From Bacteroidota bacterium (GTDB lineage: Bacteria > Bacteroidota > Bacteroidia > Flavobacteriales > Flavobacteriaceae), in the NCBI GenBank assembly GCA_024279425.1, contig JAJRRO010000037.1, forward strand, positions 62,001 to 126,000: a stretch of 64,000 bases of DNA, written 5' to 3'. The notes under the pieces are model-generated. The model did not search any database. It was not told the origin of the DNA and saw only the letters and a program-made list of their open reading frames with translations. A program made the translations under genes and the position numbers. Shown here in pieces: positions 54,473-63,708 of this stretch (positions are counted from its first letter, which is position 1; each line of letters begins with the position of its first letter).

Positions 54473-54948
54473 GATGGGCTGGGTTTGAATTGATAAAACT
54501 AATTAATTAGTTCAATCAAAAATCACACCACGTGTTATTTTTTTCTTAATATTCTGACAATTCAATTGATAATTTGCTACAAGAAATAATTAAAGCACAG
54601 AATTCAGGATAATCGTTATGGATTTTCACTTATATAATAATCCCGAGATACCTTGAGTTGGGATTTTTTGTTTGAGAGCGCAGCAACTGGATTGGGGGTG
54701 GAAGGGAAATAAGACTATTTCAAAAAAAAGGGAAGCAGTTCTTGGGCAACTGTAATAGCCCCTTACAACGACAAAATTATTGAGGATACTTTTGAATGTG
54801 GTTTTTGCTATAATCATTCGTTTTGTTAGGATGCTCTTTACTAGTTCAATAACCAATTTTTATAGGAGTATAGATTCAATTGATAAAAACTATAACAATT
54901 ATGCGTTTCAATCAATTTACTTTATGGTAAATTTAAAACAAAAAACTT
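54473..54948. other. 476-nt intergenic region between the efflux operon and dps
   Basis: It holds the operator-like palindrome at 54490-54519 and a weak terminator-like hairpin (AATCCC and GGGATT, 15-nt loop, then T6) at 54639-54669. The dps leader is AT-rich, and no -7 element stands out. No gene is seen. Confidence 0.6.
54490..54519. promoter_or_regulatory. Palindromic operator candidate of the efflux operon
   Basis: The core AACTAATTAATTAGTT (54497-54512) is a perfect 16-bp palindrome. TTGAT and ATCAA flank it symmetrically, extending the repeat to 30 bp. It ends 18 nt before the adaptor start. The layout resembles operators of TetR-type efflux repressors, although no such gene is in the window. 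Confidence 0.55.
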
Positions 54949-55428
54949 ATGAAACTAAACAGTATAGGGTTGAACACGGAAAAATCAAAGGCCCTTGGTC
55001 ATGACCTTAACAAATTATTGGCTAATTTTCAACAGTATTATCAAAATTTAAGAGGAATACACTGGAATATAAAAGGGAAAAGATTTTTTGATTTGCATTC
55101 TAAATTCGAGGAGCTTTACAACGATGCTAATTTAAAGGTTGATGAAATAGCCGAACGTATTCTTACTTTGGGGGGAGTACCATTGCATACGTATGAGGAC
55201 TATATCTCCAATTCCAAAATACCTATTGGAAAAAATGTTCATAAGGATGAGGATGCCATTCGTTTGATTGTTAACTCGTTGACCGAATTATTACTAATTG
55301 AAAGAAGAATTCTCAATGCTTCTGATGAAGTTGATGATGAGGGAACCAATTCGATGATGAGCGATTTTATTACGGAACAGGAAAAAACGGTCTGGATGAT
55401 GAAAGCTTGGCTGGCCGAGGATATTTAA
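54949..55428 (+). CDS. dps: Dps ferritin-like protein
   Basis: 159 aa four-helix bundle. The inter-subunit ferroxidase ligands H38, H50, D65 and E69 have exactly the spacing of Listeria Dps (12, 15 and 4 residues) in the context IHWNIKG, LHSKFEELY and VDEIAER. It stores iron using H2O2 and can protect DNA. OxyR, encoded nearby, is a likely regulator. Confidence 0.95.
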   Translation: MKLNSIGLNTEKSKALGHDLNKLLANFQQYYQNLRGIHWNIKGKRFFDLHSKFEELYNDANLKVDEIAERILTLGGVPLHTYEDYISNSKIPIGKNVHKDEDAIRLIVNSLTELLLIERRILNASDEVDDEGTNSMMSDFITEQEKTVWMMKAWLAEDI

Positions 55429-55449
55429 TCTATAGAACTCCTCGAGGAT

Positions 55450-55548
55450 CTACCCCGGGGTTAAGTGGAAGGTTTGAAAACCTTAGGTTTTCATAAAACT
55501 AAAATAAGTTTTCTTCCGCTTGATACCTTGATGGCTCTTCCGGGGTAG
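55450..55548. ncRNA. Structured intergenic element between dps and the TPR gene
   Basis: Nested complementary arms are visible: CTACCCCGG (55450-55458) with CCGGGGTAG (55540-55548), AAGTGGAAG (55463-55471) with CTTCCGCTT (55513-55521, one G-U pair), and two small hairpins inside (around 55469-55484 and 55495-55512). The fold is multi-branched and lies between convergent genes. It may be a terminator, a small RNA or a MITE-like remnant. Confidence 0.4.
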
Positions 55549-55614
55549 TTCATTATATTTTCGAGGATAGAGGAAGGGCAATGATTCGCCCTTTTTTCAT
55601 ACTCACAACAAGAT

Positions 55615-56205
55615 TCACTTTATAGTCTCCAGTATTTTCTTAAACCTGATTTCTTCGCGTATTGAATCAAATTTTACATCTCTTTTGAGTGCCCAAAATA
55701 AAAGCCCTTGTCCACCTACTTCTGCATCTTTCTCTAACCATTTTAAAGTATTAGCCACGTCACCGAGCCCCATATAAATGGTAGCGATCATATAAGGTGG
55801 AACAAAACTGCTCTTATTTTTTTCCAATTGGTAATTGAGAATGTTCTTGGCCTTCTCCTTTTGTTCAGACAGGCTATAGGTGTAGCCAAGCATCCAATTG
55901 TTGTTCGTGCCATCAGTTCTTGATCTAAAGGAAGCAATGGCTTCTTTATAGTTTCCTTTTTGTTTTTCTAAAACTCCGTATGGGTAATTGGCCTTGGCAA
56001 TAAAATACTCACTGCCGGTTTCTATGCTAAATGCATAAACACTATCAATATATTTTTTTGCCAATTTTGGATTAGATCTATTGTTTAGGTATTCCCATGA
56101 AATATTCGAAAGGGTCCTAATTTTCAATGAGTCGTAAGTGATGTTTTTCAATGCCGATTTTAGGCTATCAATTTTGTTGGATTGGGCAAAAGAAACATTC
56201 TGCAT
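55615..56205 (-). CDS. TPR-repeat protein, probably truncated
   Basis: 196 aa. The N-terminus (MQNVSFAQSNKIDSLK) is the end of a signal peptide whose hydrophobic part is missing, since a stop lies 7 codons upstream. TPR units follow (RTLSNISWEYLNNR, ANYPYGVLEKQKGNYKEAIASF). The second half (SFVPPYMIATIYMGLGDVANTLKWLEKDAEV, then FDSIREEIRFKKIL) resembles the C-terminal TPR tail of adenylate-cyclase or CadC-type regulators. The join near ASFRSRTDG is abrupt, so it may be a fusion of two decayed TPR genes. Confidence 0.5.
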   Translation of the reverse strand: MQNVSFAQSNKIDSLKSALKNITYDSLKIRTLSNISWEYLNNRSNPKLAKKYIDSVYAFSIETGSEYFIAKANYPYGVLEKQKGNYKEAIASFRSRTDGTNNNWMLGYTYSLSEQKEKAKNILNYQLEKNKSSFVPPYMIATIYMGLGDVANTLKWLEKDAEVGGQGLLFWALKRDVKFDSIREEIRFKKILETIK

Positions 56206-56317
56206 TAAAACCCTTGCGGTTTTTTATCGGTTCATCTCCAAATATATGCAATTCGGTCATCTTATTTAGCTAGGCCCATTGGCTGTTCGCACATTTGCTT
56301 CATCAAAACGAACAGTC

Positions 56318-58480
56318 ATGCTCAAACAATTATTTTTTCCAATCGCCTTGTTTTTATCTATAACGTTAGTGGGGCAAACCACAATATCAGGAACTGTAAC
56401 AGATGATAAAAAAGCTCCTATTGAAGGAGTCAATGTATATCTTGAAGGTACCTATGATGGTGCTTCGACGAACGAAAATGGGAAGTTTTCATTCGAGACA
56501 TCCGAGCACGGGACGCAAACTATGGTTATTTCAATAATTTCCTATGAGACCCATTATGAGATGGGAGACGTGTCCTATTTTAAAGGTCTTGAGATTAAAA
56601 TGCGCGAATCGATCAACCAACTCACAGGGGTAACTTTAACCGCGGGTTCTTTTCAAGCCGGTGATAATTCCAAGGTTTCTGTCTTAAAACCGTTAGACAT
56701 TGTTACAACAGCAGGTGCCGTGGGTGATTTTGTTGGAGCATTACAGACATTACCGGGCACGTCAAAAGTCAGCGAAGACGGGCGCTTGTTCGTTCGGGGT
56801 GGGGCTGCAGGTGAGACCCAAGTTTTTATTGATGGTCTACGGGTTTTCCAACCCTTTAGTGCCACCGCAAATAATATGCCTACAAGGGGTAGGTTCTCAC
56901 CATTTCTTTTTAAGGGAATTACCTTTAGTACTGGTGGATATTCTGCAGAGTATGGTCAAGCACTTTCCAGCGTCTTGCTATTGACTACCACCGATGTACC
57001 AGAACAAGAGAAAACAGATATATCGATAATGTCTGTGGGTGGGGGAGTAGGGCATACTGAAATTTGGGGAGATGAATCTTTGAGCATAAACACTTCTTAC
57101 ATAAACTTGGCACCCTATGAGACTTTGATTCCTTCAAACCAAGGGGTACGATGGAATAGTCCGTATGAATCAATTTCAGGGGAAGCCGTCTTTCGACGAA
57201 AAAGAGAGAACAACATTTTCAAACTATATGCAGGGTTTAATCACAGCAATTTGGACATCGAACAAGAGGATATTAATTTCGATGAACTTGTTTCATTTAA
57301 ATTGAAGAACAATAATCTGTATTTCAACTCCTCATACAAGCACTATTTTGAAAACGAATGGACATTGGCTACCGGAGCAAGTATTTCAACCGACAGAAAC
57401 AAAATAAGAATATTGACCGATAAAATAACCACCAAGGAAATAGGGACCCATTTAAAATTGAAACTTAAAAAGAATTTCAATAGTCGTTTTCAATGGAACT
57501 TAGGCGCTGAGTACTTCAAGACCAATTACGATGATGCCTTTATTACTGAAGATAGATTGGAGTTTAAAAGTGATTTTAAGGATGGCATTTCTGCGGTATT
57601 TTCCGAAGCCGACATATTTTTCAGTAATCGTTTTGCCATGAAATTGGGGTTGCGTGGGGAGTATTCAAAAGCTTTGGAAAGTATTACATTGGCCCCTCGG
57701 GTGTCTTTAGCCTTAAAGAGCGGTGAAAATGGGCAATTCTCATTGGCTTATGGTGACTTTTATCAAAATCCTTTGACCGACTATCTGAAATATGATGCCC
57801 ATTTGGAATTTGAAAAAACATCACACTATATTTTAAACTACCAATACAGTGGGGATGGCAAGACATTTAGAGCCGAAGCCTATTACAAGGATTATGACAA
57901 GTTGGTTAAATATGATACAGATAGGCCTCTATTCAATTCCAATTATAACAATTTGGGCAGTGGCTATGCCTCAGGATTAGATGTTTTTTGGAGGGACAAT
58001 AGAAACATTAAAAATATGGACTACTGGATTTCCTATTCGTATTTGGATACCAAACGGGATTACCTGAATTTTAGGGAAAAGGCAACGCCCAATTTTGCAC
58101 CAAAGCATAGCTTTTCGTTGGTAACCAAATATTTCATCACTGATTTGCATTCCCAAGTAGGGATGTCCTATTCCTATGGCTCGGGAAGACCTTACGATAA
58201 TCCCAACACTTCTGGTTTTCTGTTTGAAAAAACTAAGAGTTACAATAATCTTAGTATCAATTGGGCCTATTTGATTTCACAGCAAAAGATATTGTATTTC
58301 TCGGTAAGCAATGTTTTGGGCATTAATAATGTCAATGGATATCAATATGCAGACACGCCTAATACCAACGGAATTATTAAAAGAAGGGCAATTTTACCTT
58401 CCGCTGACACTTTCTTTTTTGTTGGTTTCTTTTGGACCATTAGCAATGATAAAAGTAGCAACCAGTTAGATAATTTATAG
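56318..58480 (+). CDS. TonB-dependent outer membrane receptor
   Basis: 720 aa from ATG 56318; a TTG thirteen codons earlier precedes the signal peptide (MLKQLFFPIALFLSITLVGQ). A carboxypeptidase-regulatory-like domain (21-100, ISGTVTDDKKAPIEGVNVYLEG), a plug (about 120-230, LPGTSKVSEDGRLFVRGGAAG) and a 22-strand barrel follow. It is short for a SusC and has no SusD partner, so it belongs to the smaller receptors that import metal chelates, vitamins or oligomers. Its cargo is not evident. Confidence 0.9.
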   Translation: MLKQLFFPIALFLSITLVGQTTISGTVTDDKKAPIEGVNVYLEGTYDGASTNENGKFSFETSEHGTQTMVISIISYETHYEMGDVSYFKGLEIKMRESINQLTGVTLTAGSFQAGDNSKVSVLKPLDIVTTAGAVGDFVGALQTLPGTSKVSEDGRLFVRGGAAGETQVFIDGLRVFQPFSATANNMPTRGRFSPFLFKGITFSTGGYSAEYGQALSSVLLLTTTDVPEQEKTDISIMSVGGGVGHTEIWGDESLSINTSYINLAPYETLIPSNQGVRWNSPYESISGEAVFRRKRENNIFKLYAGFNHSNLDIEQEDINFDELVSFKLKNNNLYFNSSYKHYFENEWTLATGASISTDRNKIRILTDKITTKEIGTHLKLKLKKNFNSRFQWNLGAEYFKTNYDDAFITEDRLEFKSDFKDGISAVFSEADIFFSNRFAMKLGLRGEYSKALESITLAPRVSLALKSGENGQFSLAYGDFYQNPLTDYLKYDAHLEFEKTSHYILNYQYSGDGKTFRAEAYYKDYDKLVKYDTDRPLFNSNYNNLGSGYASGLDVFWRDNRNIKNMDYWISYSYLDTKRDYLNFREKATPNFAPKHSFSLVTKYFITDLHSQVGMSYSYGSGRPYDNPNTSGFLFEKTKSYNNLSINWAYLISQQKILYFSVSNVLGINNVNGYQYADTPNTNGIIKRRAILPSADTFFFVGFFWTISNDKSSNQLDNL

Positions 58481-58482
58481 TG

Positions 58483-59085
58483 TCACGAATGATTCCAATT
58501 GCCCGAATCATCACTTTCTTTTGGGGAAAGCCCAATAATATCGCCCATGGTATTAGCTCCTAAGCCGAGAACACTTCTATTAACATAATTGAAATAACTT
58601 GTTACTTGGTTTATTTCCAATATCTCACCATCGGTAAACCCTAATTGCTGTAAGTTTTTAAAATCATCTTTATTGACGTTTTCAATGGTAATGGTCAGTT
58701 TTTTTGCATAAGAAATTCCTGCTCTATATTTTACGTTGAAAAACGCATCAAAATCGTCGTTCTCTAGTGCCTCAAAAAACCGCTGTGCTTTTTCTTGGCC
58801 TAGAAGCTTTTTCAAGCCTGCCAAATGATGCTCAACACAATATGCACAGGAATTTAGATGACTTACATAGACACCTATACCCTCCAAATACCATTTGGGC
58901 AAGGTATTTCCCGAATGGTGCAGTACGCTTTTGTACAGGGTCATATGGCCGACCAATGTATGTGGACGCAAGCTATGAATTAGCAATACATTATCGATAG
59001 TATTATTGGGGCCTTTAACCCTGTCGAAGATGCTTTTCAATTTAGAATCTGCCTTGTCATAGGCAATGGTCTTGATCCAGCTCAT
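58483..59085 (-). CDS. AhpD-like carboxymuconolactone decarboxylase family (peroxidase-related)
   Basis: 200 aa helical protein with the redox motif C80-A-Y-C83 followed by VEHH, as in AhpD and the peroxidase-related subfamily. The Glu and His near the pair are the proton-relay residues. It probably reduces peroxides or an acceptor through the disulfide. It is convergent with the receptor (2-nt gap). Confidence 0.85.
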   Translation of the reverse strand: MSWIKTIAYDKADSKLKSIFDRVKGPNNTIDNVLLIHSLRPHTLVGHMTLYKSVLHHSGNTLPKWYLEGIGVYVSHLNSCAYCVEHHLAGLKKLLGQEKAQRFFEALENDDFDAFFNVKYRAGISYAKKLTITIENVNKDDFKNLQQLGFTDGEILEINQVTSYFNYVNRSVLGLGANTMGDIIGLSPKESDDSGNWNHS

Positions 59086-59154
59086 ACCCTATTTCTTAGA
59101 AATTAACACAAAGAAATATAGTGCTTTAAACTAAGCCATTTAAAAATTTAAATA

Positions 59155-59577
59155 CTATTTCTGCATTTTGAAGTAATAATCCGCCGAGTGTTTACCAGAG
59201 CCATAAAACAGAAAGAAAATGCAAATCAATAAAGTGATTGATGCCAGAATAAGATTATTCATGTGCATCTCCCCTAAAAAATTAACCACAACGGCACCCA
59301 ATAGAATAGGTAGTTGTGCGATTACTGTCCATCGCGTCAATAAACCGATTATGATTAAAAAACCTCCAACAAAATGTGCCGGTACGATATAATGTACGAT
59401 TATCATCCCTCCTGGCAACCCTTGAAACGGTTTTATAACCTCGGCCATGAATTTCGGATCGGACATGAAATCGATGCCCTTTACGAATAAAAAAACCCCT
59501 AAGGCCATTCGCAACAAATCAAGAGGGTAATACGTATGCTTGTTTGCCCATTTGTTCAAAGATTTAACAGTTGCCAT
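59155..59577 (-). CDS. DoxX family membrane protein
   Basis: 140 aa with four hydrophobic segments. The typical DoxX opening DLLRMALGVFLFVKGIDFMSDP and the loop GFLIIIGLLTRWTVIAQLP are present. It is not closely similar to the copy at 20656. It is an inner-membrane protein of unknown activity and may be co-expressed with the AhpD-like gene downstream (69-nt gap). Confidence 0.82.
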   Translation of the reverse strand: MATVKSLNKWANKHTYYPLDLLRMALGVFLFVKGIDFMSDPKFMAEVIKPFQGLPGGMIIVHYIVPAHFVGGFLIIIGLLTRWTVIAQLPILLGAVVVNFLGEMHMNNLILASITLLICIFFLFYGSGKHSADYYFKMQK

Positions 59578-59744
59578 GATGAAAATATTTTACATTATCC
59601 TATAAGTTACTCATTTTTAGGATAATAAAAAAATGAGTTCGAACACCGCAATTTAGCTATAATGAACGTTCTTAAAATGAGGCGGAATGTTCTTTCCGAC
59701 ACATAGTTCTATTTTACTATGGTAACATTATGATCGCTCTAGGT

Positions 59745-61073
59745 CTATCGGCCTTCTTCATTATCCTGGACAATAAGACAAAGCGCAGCGGCAATGAACA
59801 TGGACACACCTCCGATAATCAAAGCGTAAATAGAATCATTGTCGAAAAATAACTTTAATAAAAAACCAAGAATTCCGGCAGCGACAATTTGTGGGATAAC
59901 AATGAAAAAGTTGAATACGCCCATGTAATATCCCATTTTATTGGCGGGTAGACTACTGGAAAGCATGGCATAGGGCATAGAAAGTATACTGGCCCATGCT
60001 ATGCCCACTCCAATCATCGAAACCAAAAGCATATTCGGATCTGTAATAAAATAAATAGAAATAAATCCAATGCCACCAATAACCAAAGCCAATAGGTGTG
60101 TAATACGCCTACTCGTTTTTTTGGCAACAATCGGTAATAAAAATGCAACTATAGCAGCTATACCGTTATATATCGCAAAGCAGATGCCAACCCAATCTGC
60201 ACCTTCGTTGTACAAGGTTGACGTTGCATCAGAAGTGCCGTACACATGACTTGTAACCGCAGGAGTACCATAAATCCATAAAGCAAAGAGAGCAAACCAT
60301 GAAAAAAACTGGACATATGATAATTGTACCATGGTTTTTGGCATTTTGAAAATGCCCGTAAAAGATTCTATCAACCCCGTAAACACACCTCTAGATGCAT
60401 TTTCCTCTTTAAGCTTTTCGATATCATCTGGGGGATATTCCTCCGTTTTAAAGACCGTCCACATCACTGCGCAGAAATAGGCAATACCTCCTAAATAGAA
60501 GGACCATTTAACCGTATCGGGTATCACACCATCTTCTGCAATGTTGCTAATTCCAAACACATTGGTAAAAATAAAGGGTAGAGCGGAGGCAATAACAGCA
60601 CCGATCCCAATAAAAAAGGTTTGCATGGCAAAACCAAGGGTACGCTGTTCATTGGGTAACATGTCTCCTATCAATGCCCTAAAAGGTTCCATACTAATGT
60701 TAATGGAAGCGTCCATAATCCATAGCATGATTACGGACATCCACAGTGCGGTCGAATTAGGCATTACAAACAAAGCTATGGTGGCCAATATGGCCCCAAT
60801 GGCAAAGAAAGGCCTTCTACGACCCCATTTTTTATGCCAGGTACAATCGCTATAATAACCGATGATTGGTTGAACAAAAAGACCTGTAACCGGTGCGGCC
60901 AACCATAAAATAGACAAGTCGTCTATAGCGGCACCTAGAGTCGTGAAGATTCTACTAACATTTGCATTTTGCAGGGCAAAACCAAATTGTATGCCCAAAA
61001 ATCCGAAACTCATATTCCAGATTTGCCAAAATGATAACTGTGGTTTTCTTGAACTAATGGAAACTTGGGACAT
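59745..61073 (-). CDS. MFS sugar transporter, SLC45/GPH-like
   Basis: 442 aa, twelve predicted membrane helices. SLC45-type hallmarks are SFGFLGIQFGFALQNANVSRIF in helix one, the loop GYYSDCTWHKKWGRRRPF between helices two and three, and MEPFRALIGDMLPNEQRT between helices four and five. Relatives transport sucrose or maltose with protons. It should take up a di- or oligosaccharide across the inner membrane; the substrate is inferred only from the family. Confidence 0.88.
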   Translation of the reverse strand: MSQVSISSRKPQLSFWQIWNMSFGFLGIQFGFALQNANVSRIFTTLGAAIDDLSILWLAAPVTGLFVQPIIGYYSDCTWHKKWGRRRPFFAIGAILATIALFVMPNSTALWMSVIMLWIMDASINISMEPFRALIGDMLPNEQRTLGFAMQTFFIGIGAVIASALPFIFTNVFGISNIAEDGVIPDTVKWSFYLGGIAYFCAVMWTVFKTEEYPPDDIEKLKEENASRGVFTGLIESFTGIFKMPKTMVQLSYVQFFSWFALFALWIYGTPAVTSHVYGTSDATSTLYNEGADWVGICFAIYNGIAAIVAFLLPIVAKKTSRRITHLLALVIGGIGFISIYFITDPNMLLVSMIGVGIAWASILSMPYAMLSSSLPANKMGYYMGVFNFFIVIPQIVAAGILGFLLKLFFDNDSIYALIIGGVSMFIAAALCLIVQDNEEGR

Positions 61074-61170
61074 GTGGTTGTTTTTTTAAGGTTGGTATTG
61101 TTAACCTTATAAAAATAGTCTTTTTTTTGAATGGGATTTAGAGAATCGCCCCTTGATTTATAGGTTGATA

Positions 61171-61740
61171 TTAAATGGAGTTTCTGACTTTTTTTAGAGC
61201 TCTTATGCCCAGTAAGGTAAGACTGATCAACAAAACCACGAAACACAATGTAGTTGCAGAACTTTTAATAAGACTGAAGCTATTGGTCAATGAGACAATA
61301 GTACTTGATATGTCGGGATAGTTGTTAAGTAGAGAGATTATTCCAAAATTTTCCAAATAGTCAGCAATCCCTGCGATAAGGGGTAAAAAACATAGATATA
61401 AAAATGGGGTTTTAAGATTGTTGAGCTTATTTAAGAAATAGACTAGGACCAAGCAATAACTAACCCCGAAGAGGAATGGATAAATCATATCAACGGGAAT
61501 TTGATTATATAAATAGGCCTCCCTTCCTTCTGGACCCAAGGTATCAAAAAGTGATTTCGCATACTCAGTTGTATACCCCATGGGCATCATATCTAATAAT
61601 TTTAGGCCAGAGGAGTGGATCATTACTTGGGGTATGGTAATAAATAGCATTAGCATATACACCACATTGGTAAGAAAAAAGAATAACCCTACCCTTTTTG
61701 CCCGAATGTTTTTTTGAACAATACAACTTAGTTTTTTCAT
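61171..61740 (-). CDS. Four-helix membrane protein of unknown function
   Basis: 189 aa. Hydrophobic segments are near 17-42, 85-105, 112-135 and 155-178. The loop LDMMPMGYTTEYAKSLFDTLG is polar. No domain is recognised. It is 75 nt downstream of a Crp-family regulator on the same strand and may be its target or co-transcribed with it. Confidence 0.6.
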   Translation of the reverse strand: MKKLSCIVQKNIRAKRVGLFFFLTNVVYMLMLFITIPQVMIHSSGLKLLDMMPMGYTTEYAKSLFDTLGPEGREAYLYNQIPVDMIYPFLFGVSYCLVLVYFLNKLNNLKTPFLYLCFLPLIAGIADYLENFGIISLLNNYPDISSTIVSLTNSFSLIKSSATTLCFVVLLISLTLLGIRALKKVRNSI

Positions 61741-61815
61741 TCTTTGAATTTATTTTACAAAGGAATGCCCGATACTTCTGATTTGCGTTAACAAATGATA
61801 AAAAGAGCATTATCC

Positions 61816-62379
61816 CTATTTTCGAAGCCTGCTTAATGAGACATTGGTAATACCCAGATAAGAAGCAATCATAGGATGAGGGATTAAATTTTCCAACATA
61901 GAAAAATCCCTTCGGAATTGTTGTAGTCGTTCTTTTGCCGTCCATGAAGCCATCCGAATTTCCTTGTTCACTTTATGAAGAAGCTCAAGTCTCAATACGG
62001 TATTTCCAAAATCACGTATCTCAATATTTGTAATCATTAGTGCTTCAAAAGCTTCGGCATCAATGCGAATAACTTCGCAATCGGTAACTGCTTGACAATA
62101 AAGTATGGATTTTCCGTTCGCCGTTCTGGTTACATAGGGAGGTAATACCATATGTTCCTCGAAAAAGGAAAGAGTTATTTCCTCTCCCTCCGTATTTAGT
62201 AGAAACGTCCTAGCAATACCTTTTGAAAGAATATATTCCCATTGATTGGACTCGTGGGGTTTGGTCAAAAAACTTTCATTTTCATAGGTCTCTACCGAAC
62301 ATAGGGAAGCAAGTTGTTCTCGAGCTCCCAAAGAAATGCGCGGAGTATATTTATCGATGGTTTTGTCGAGTTTTAGCAC
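61816..62379 (-). CDS. Crp/Fnr family transcriptional regulator
   Basis: 187 aa with a GTG start (no ATG precedes it in frame, and a stop lies 4 codons upstream). An effector beta barrel (about 20-110) and a long dimer helix are followed by a winged helix that ends right after the recognition helix (ASYLGITNVSLSRLRK). This is the short form typical of Bacteroidota. It lacks FNR-type cysteines and a CRP-like cAMP site, so the effector is unknown. Confidence 0.85.
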   Translation of the reverse strand: MLKLDKTIDKYTPRISLGAREQLASLCSVETYENESFLTKPHESNQWEYILSKGIARTFLLNTEGEEITLSFFEEHMVLPPYVTRTANGKSILYCQAVTDCEVIRIDAEAFEALMITNIEIRDFGNTVLRLELLHKVNKEIRMASWTAKERLQQFRRDFSMLENLIPHPMIASYLGITNVSLSRLRK

Positions 62380-62619
62380 TTCAATAAGTTAAGATCGCTT
62401 TCATTCCAACTCCCTATCAATAAGACCTTCGATGGTTTCAATTTCATGCAATGCTTCGTGGGAGACCTCATCTTTCTTCATCATTAATTTGAATAAGGGA
62501 ATTGACCAGGTTCATAAATTCATACAAATAGGAATGTCCTGCATACGTGTTAAATCAAATATTAAAGACTGATCAATAGACTTGTCCCATGGTATTTAAA
62601 ATACTAATGGATACATTGG

Positions 62620-63591
62620 TCAACCCAGGTTTTTCCAAACCTTTTCTATCAAGGCTTTGGTCGTTTTGATGCCTTCCGGTTCACTAAGCTTTTCACCTTC
62701 ATATTCAATGCCAATATAGCCATCGAATCCCGATGCTTTAACCATTTTGAGAAGGCGCGTATAATCTATGATGGTTTCAATGCCATCGGTATCGAAAGCA
62801 TATGATTTGGCACTAACCCCCTTGGCATAGGGCAAAAACTCTTCTACACCCTTATAGCGGTCATAGACGTTGGTGCATTGGTTGTTTTGGGTGCTGCCCC
62901 ATTCCTTGTTTAGACACCAATTCCCAAAGTCAGGTAATGTCCCTAAAAATGGATTCTTTACTTTTTTAATAACATCTACGATAAATGCTCCGTCAGAGGT
63001 ATGTAAGCCATGATTTTCTATAAGAACATTTATCCCTTCTTTTTCGCCATAGGCAGCCAAATTTCCCAGACCATCGGTTAAAGCTGATTTTAGTGTTTCT
63101 AAATCTGCCTGACCAAAAGCGTTTACACGAATTGAATGACATCCTAAAAGTTTAGCAGCATTGATCCATTTATAATGATTTTCAACAGCTTTTTTACGTT
63201 CGATGCTGTTTGGATTACCCAATTCACCTTCGTTGTCAACCATGATCAAAAGGCTTTTGACACCCTCATTATTGGCTTTGGTTTTCATTTTGTTCCAGAA
63301 TTTTTCATCTGTCGCTTGGTCCACATAAAACTGGTTGACATATTCCACGGCGTGGATCCCGTAGCTGTTTTTAGCAATATTGGCAAAATTCCCTGCTTTG
63401 ATCTCTCCCTTCTCTAGGGCACGATGCAACGACCATTGGGCCAAGGATATTTTTGGTTCTGAATTCATATGTATTGGGGTAAGTAAACTAGCGTTGTACA
63501 TGGCATAGGAGGGAAGTGAGACCGCTGTAATCCCCAATGCCGATTTTTTGATAAACGACCTTCTGCTTGTCATAGGAGTAGTTTTGTCCAA
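62620..63591 (-). CDS. Tat-exported sugar phosphate isomerase/epimerase-like TIM barrel
   Basis: 323 aa with a twin-arginine signal (TSRRSFIKK and hydrophobic run). The AP-endonuclease-2/xylose-isomerase-like barrel shows metal-ligand motifs NVLIENHG, LGTLPDFGNW and YIGIEYEG. In Bacteroidota such exported isomerases occur with Gfo/Idh/MocA oxidoreductases in 3-keto-sugar pathways, which fits the two such enzymes in this window. The reaction is inferred. Confidence 0.82.
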   Translation of the reverse strand: MDKTTPMTSRRSFIKKSALGITAVSLPSYAMYNASLLTPIHMNSEPKISLAQWSLHRALEKGEIKAGNFANIAKNSYGIHAVEYVNQFYVDQATDEKFWNKMKTKANNEGVKSLLIMVDNEGELGNPNSIERKKAVENHYKWINAAKLLGCHSIRVNAFGQADLETLKSALTDGLGNLAAYGEKEGINVLIENHGLHTSDGAFIVDVIKKVKNPFLGTLPDFGNWCLNKEWGSTQNNQCTNVYDRYKGVEEFLPYAKGVSAKSYAFDTDGIETIIDYTRLLKMVKASGFDGYIGIEYEGEKLSEPEGIKTTKALIEKVWKNLG

Positions 63592-63708
63592 GCAAAGTAC
63601 TTTAATTTAATGGATAAAGCAACTGGGTTAATTACATATCAAGGCCTCTTTTTTGGTGTAATATGTTTAATTTCACAAACAAATTAATAGCCATTTAAAA
63701 AAGTTGTA

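Noticed and set aside
54780-55004. 74-aa plus-strand frame before dps
   Set aside because: It overlaps the dps start in another frame and looks like translated AT-rich leader.
61565-61945. 126-aa minus-strand frame bridging the membrane protein and the Crp regulator
   Set aside because: It overlaps two well-supported genes out of frame and has no signal, domain or plausible composition; a shadow frame.
62401-62484. 27-codon minus-strand ORF upstream of the Crp regulator
   Set aside because: Too short, no homology recalled and no promoter or ribosome-binding signal; the 240-nt gap otherwise holds nothing recognisable.
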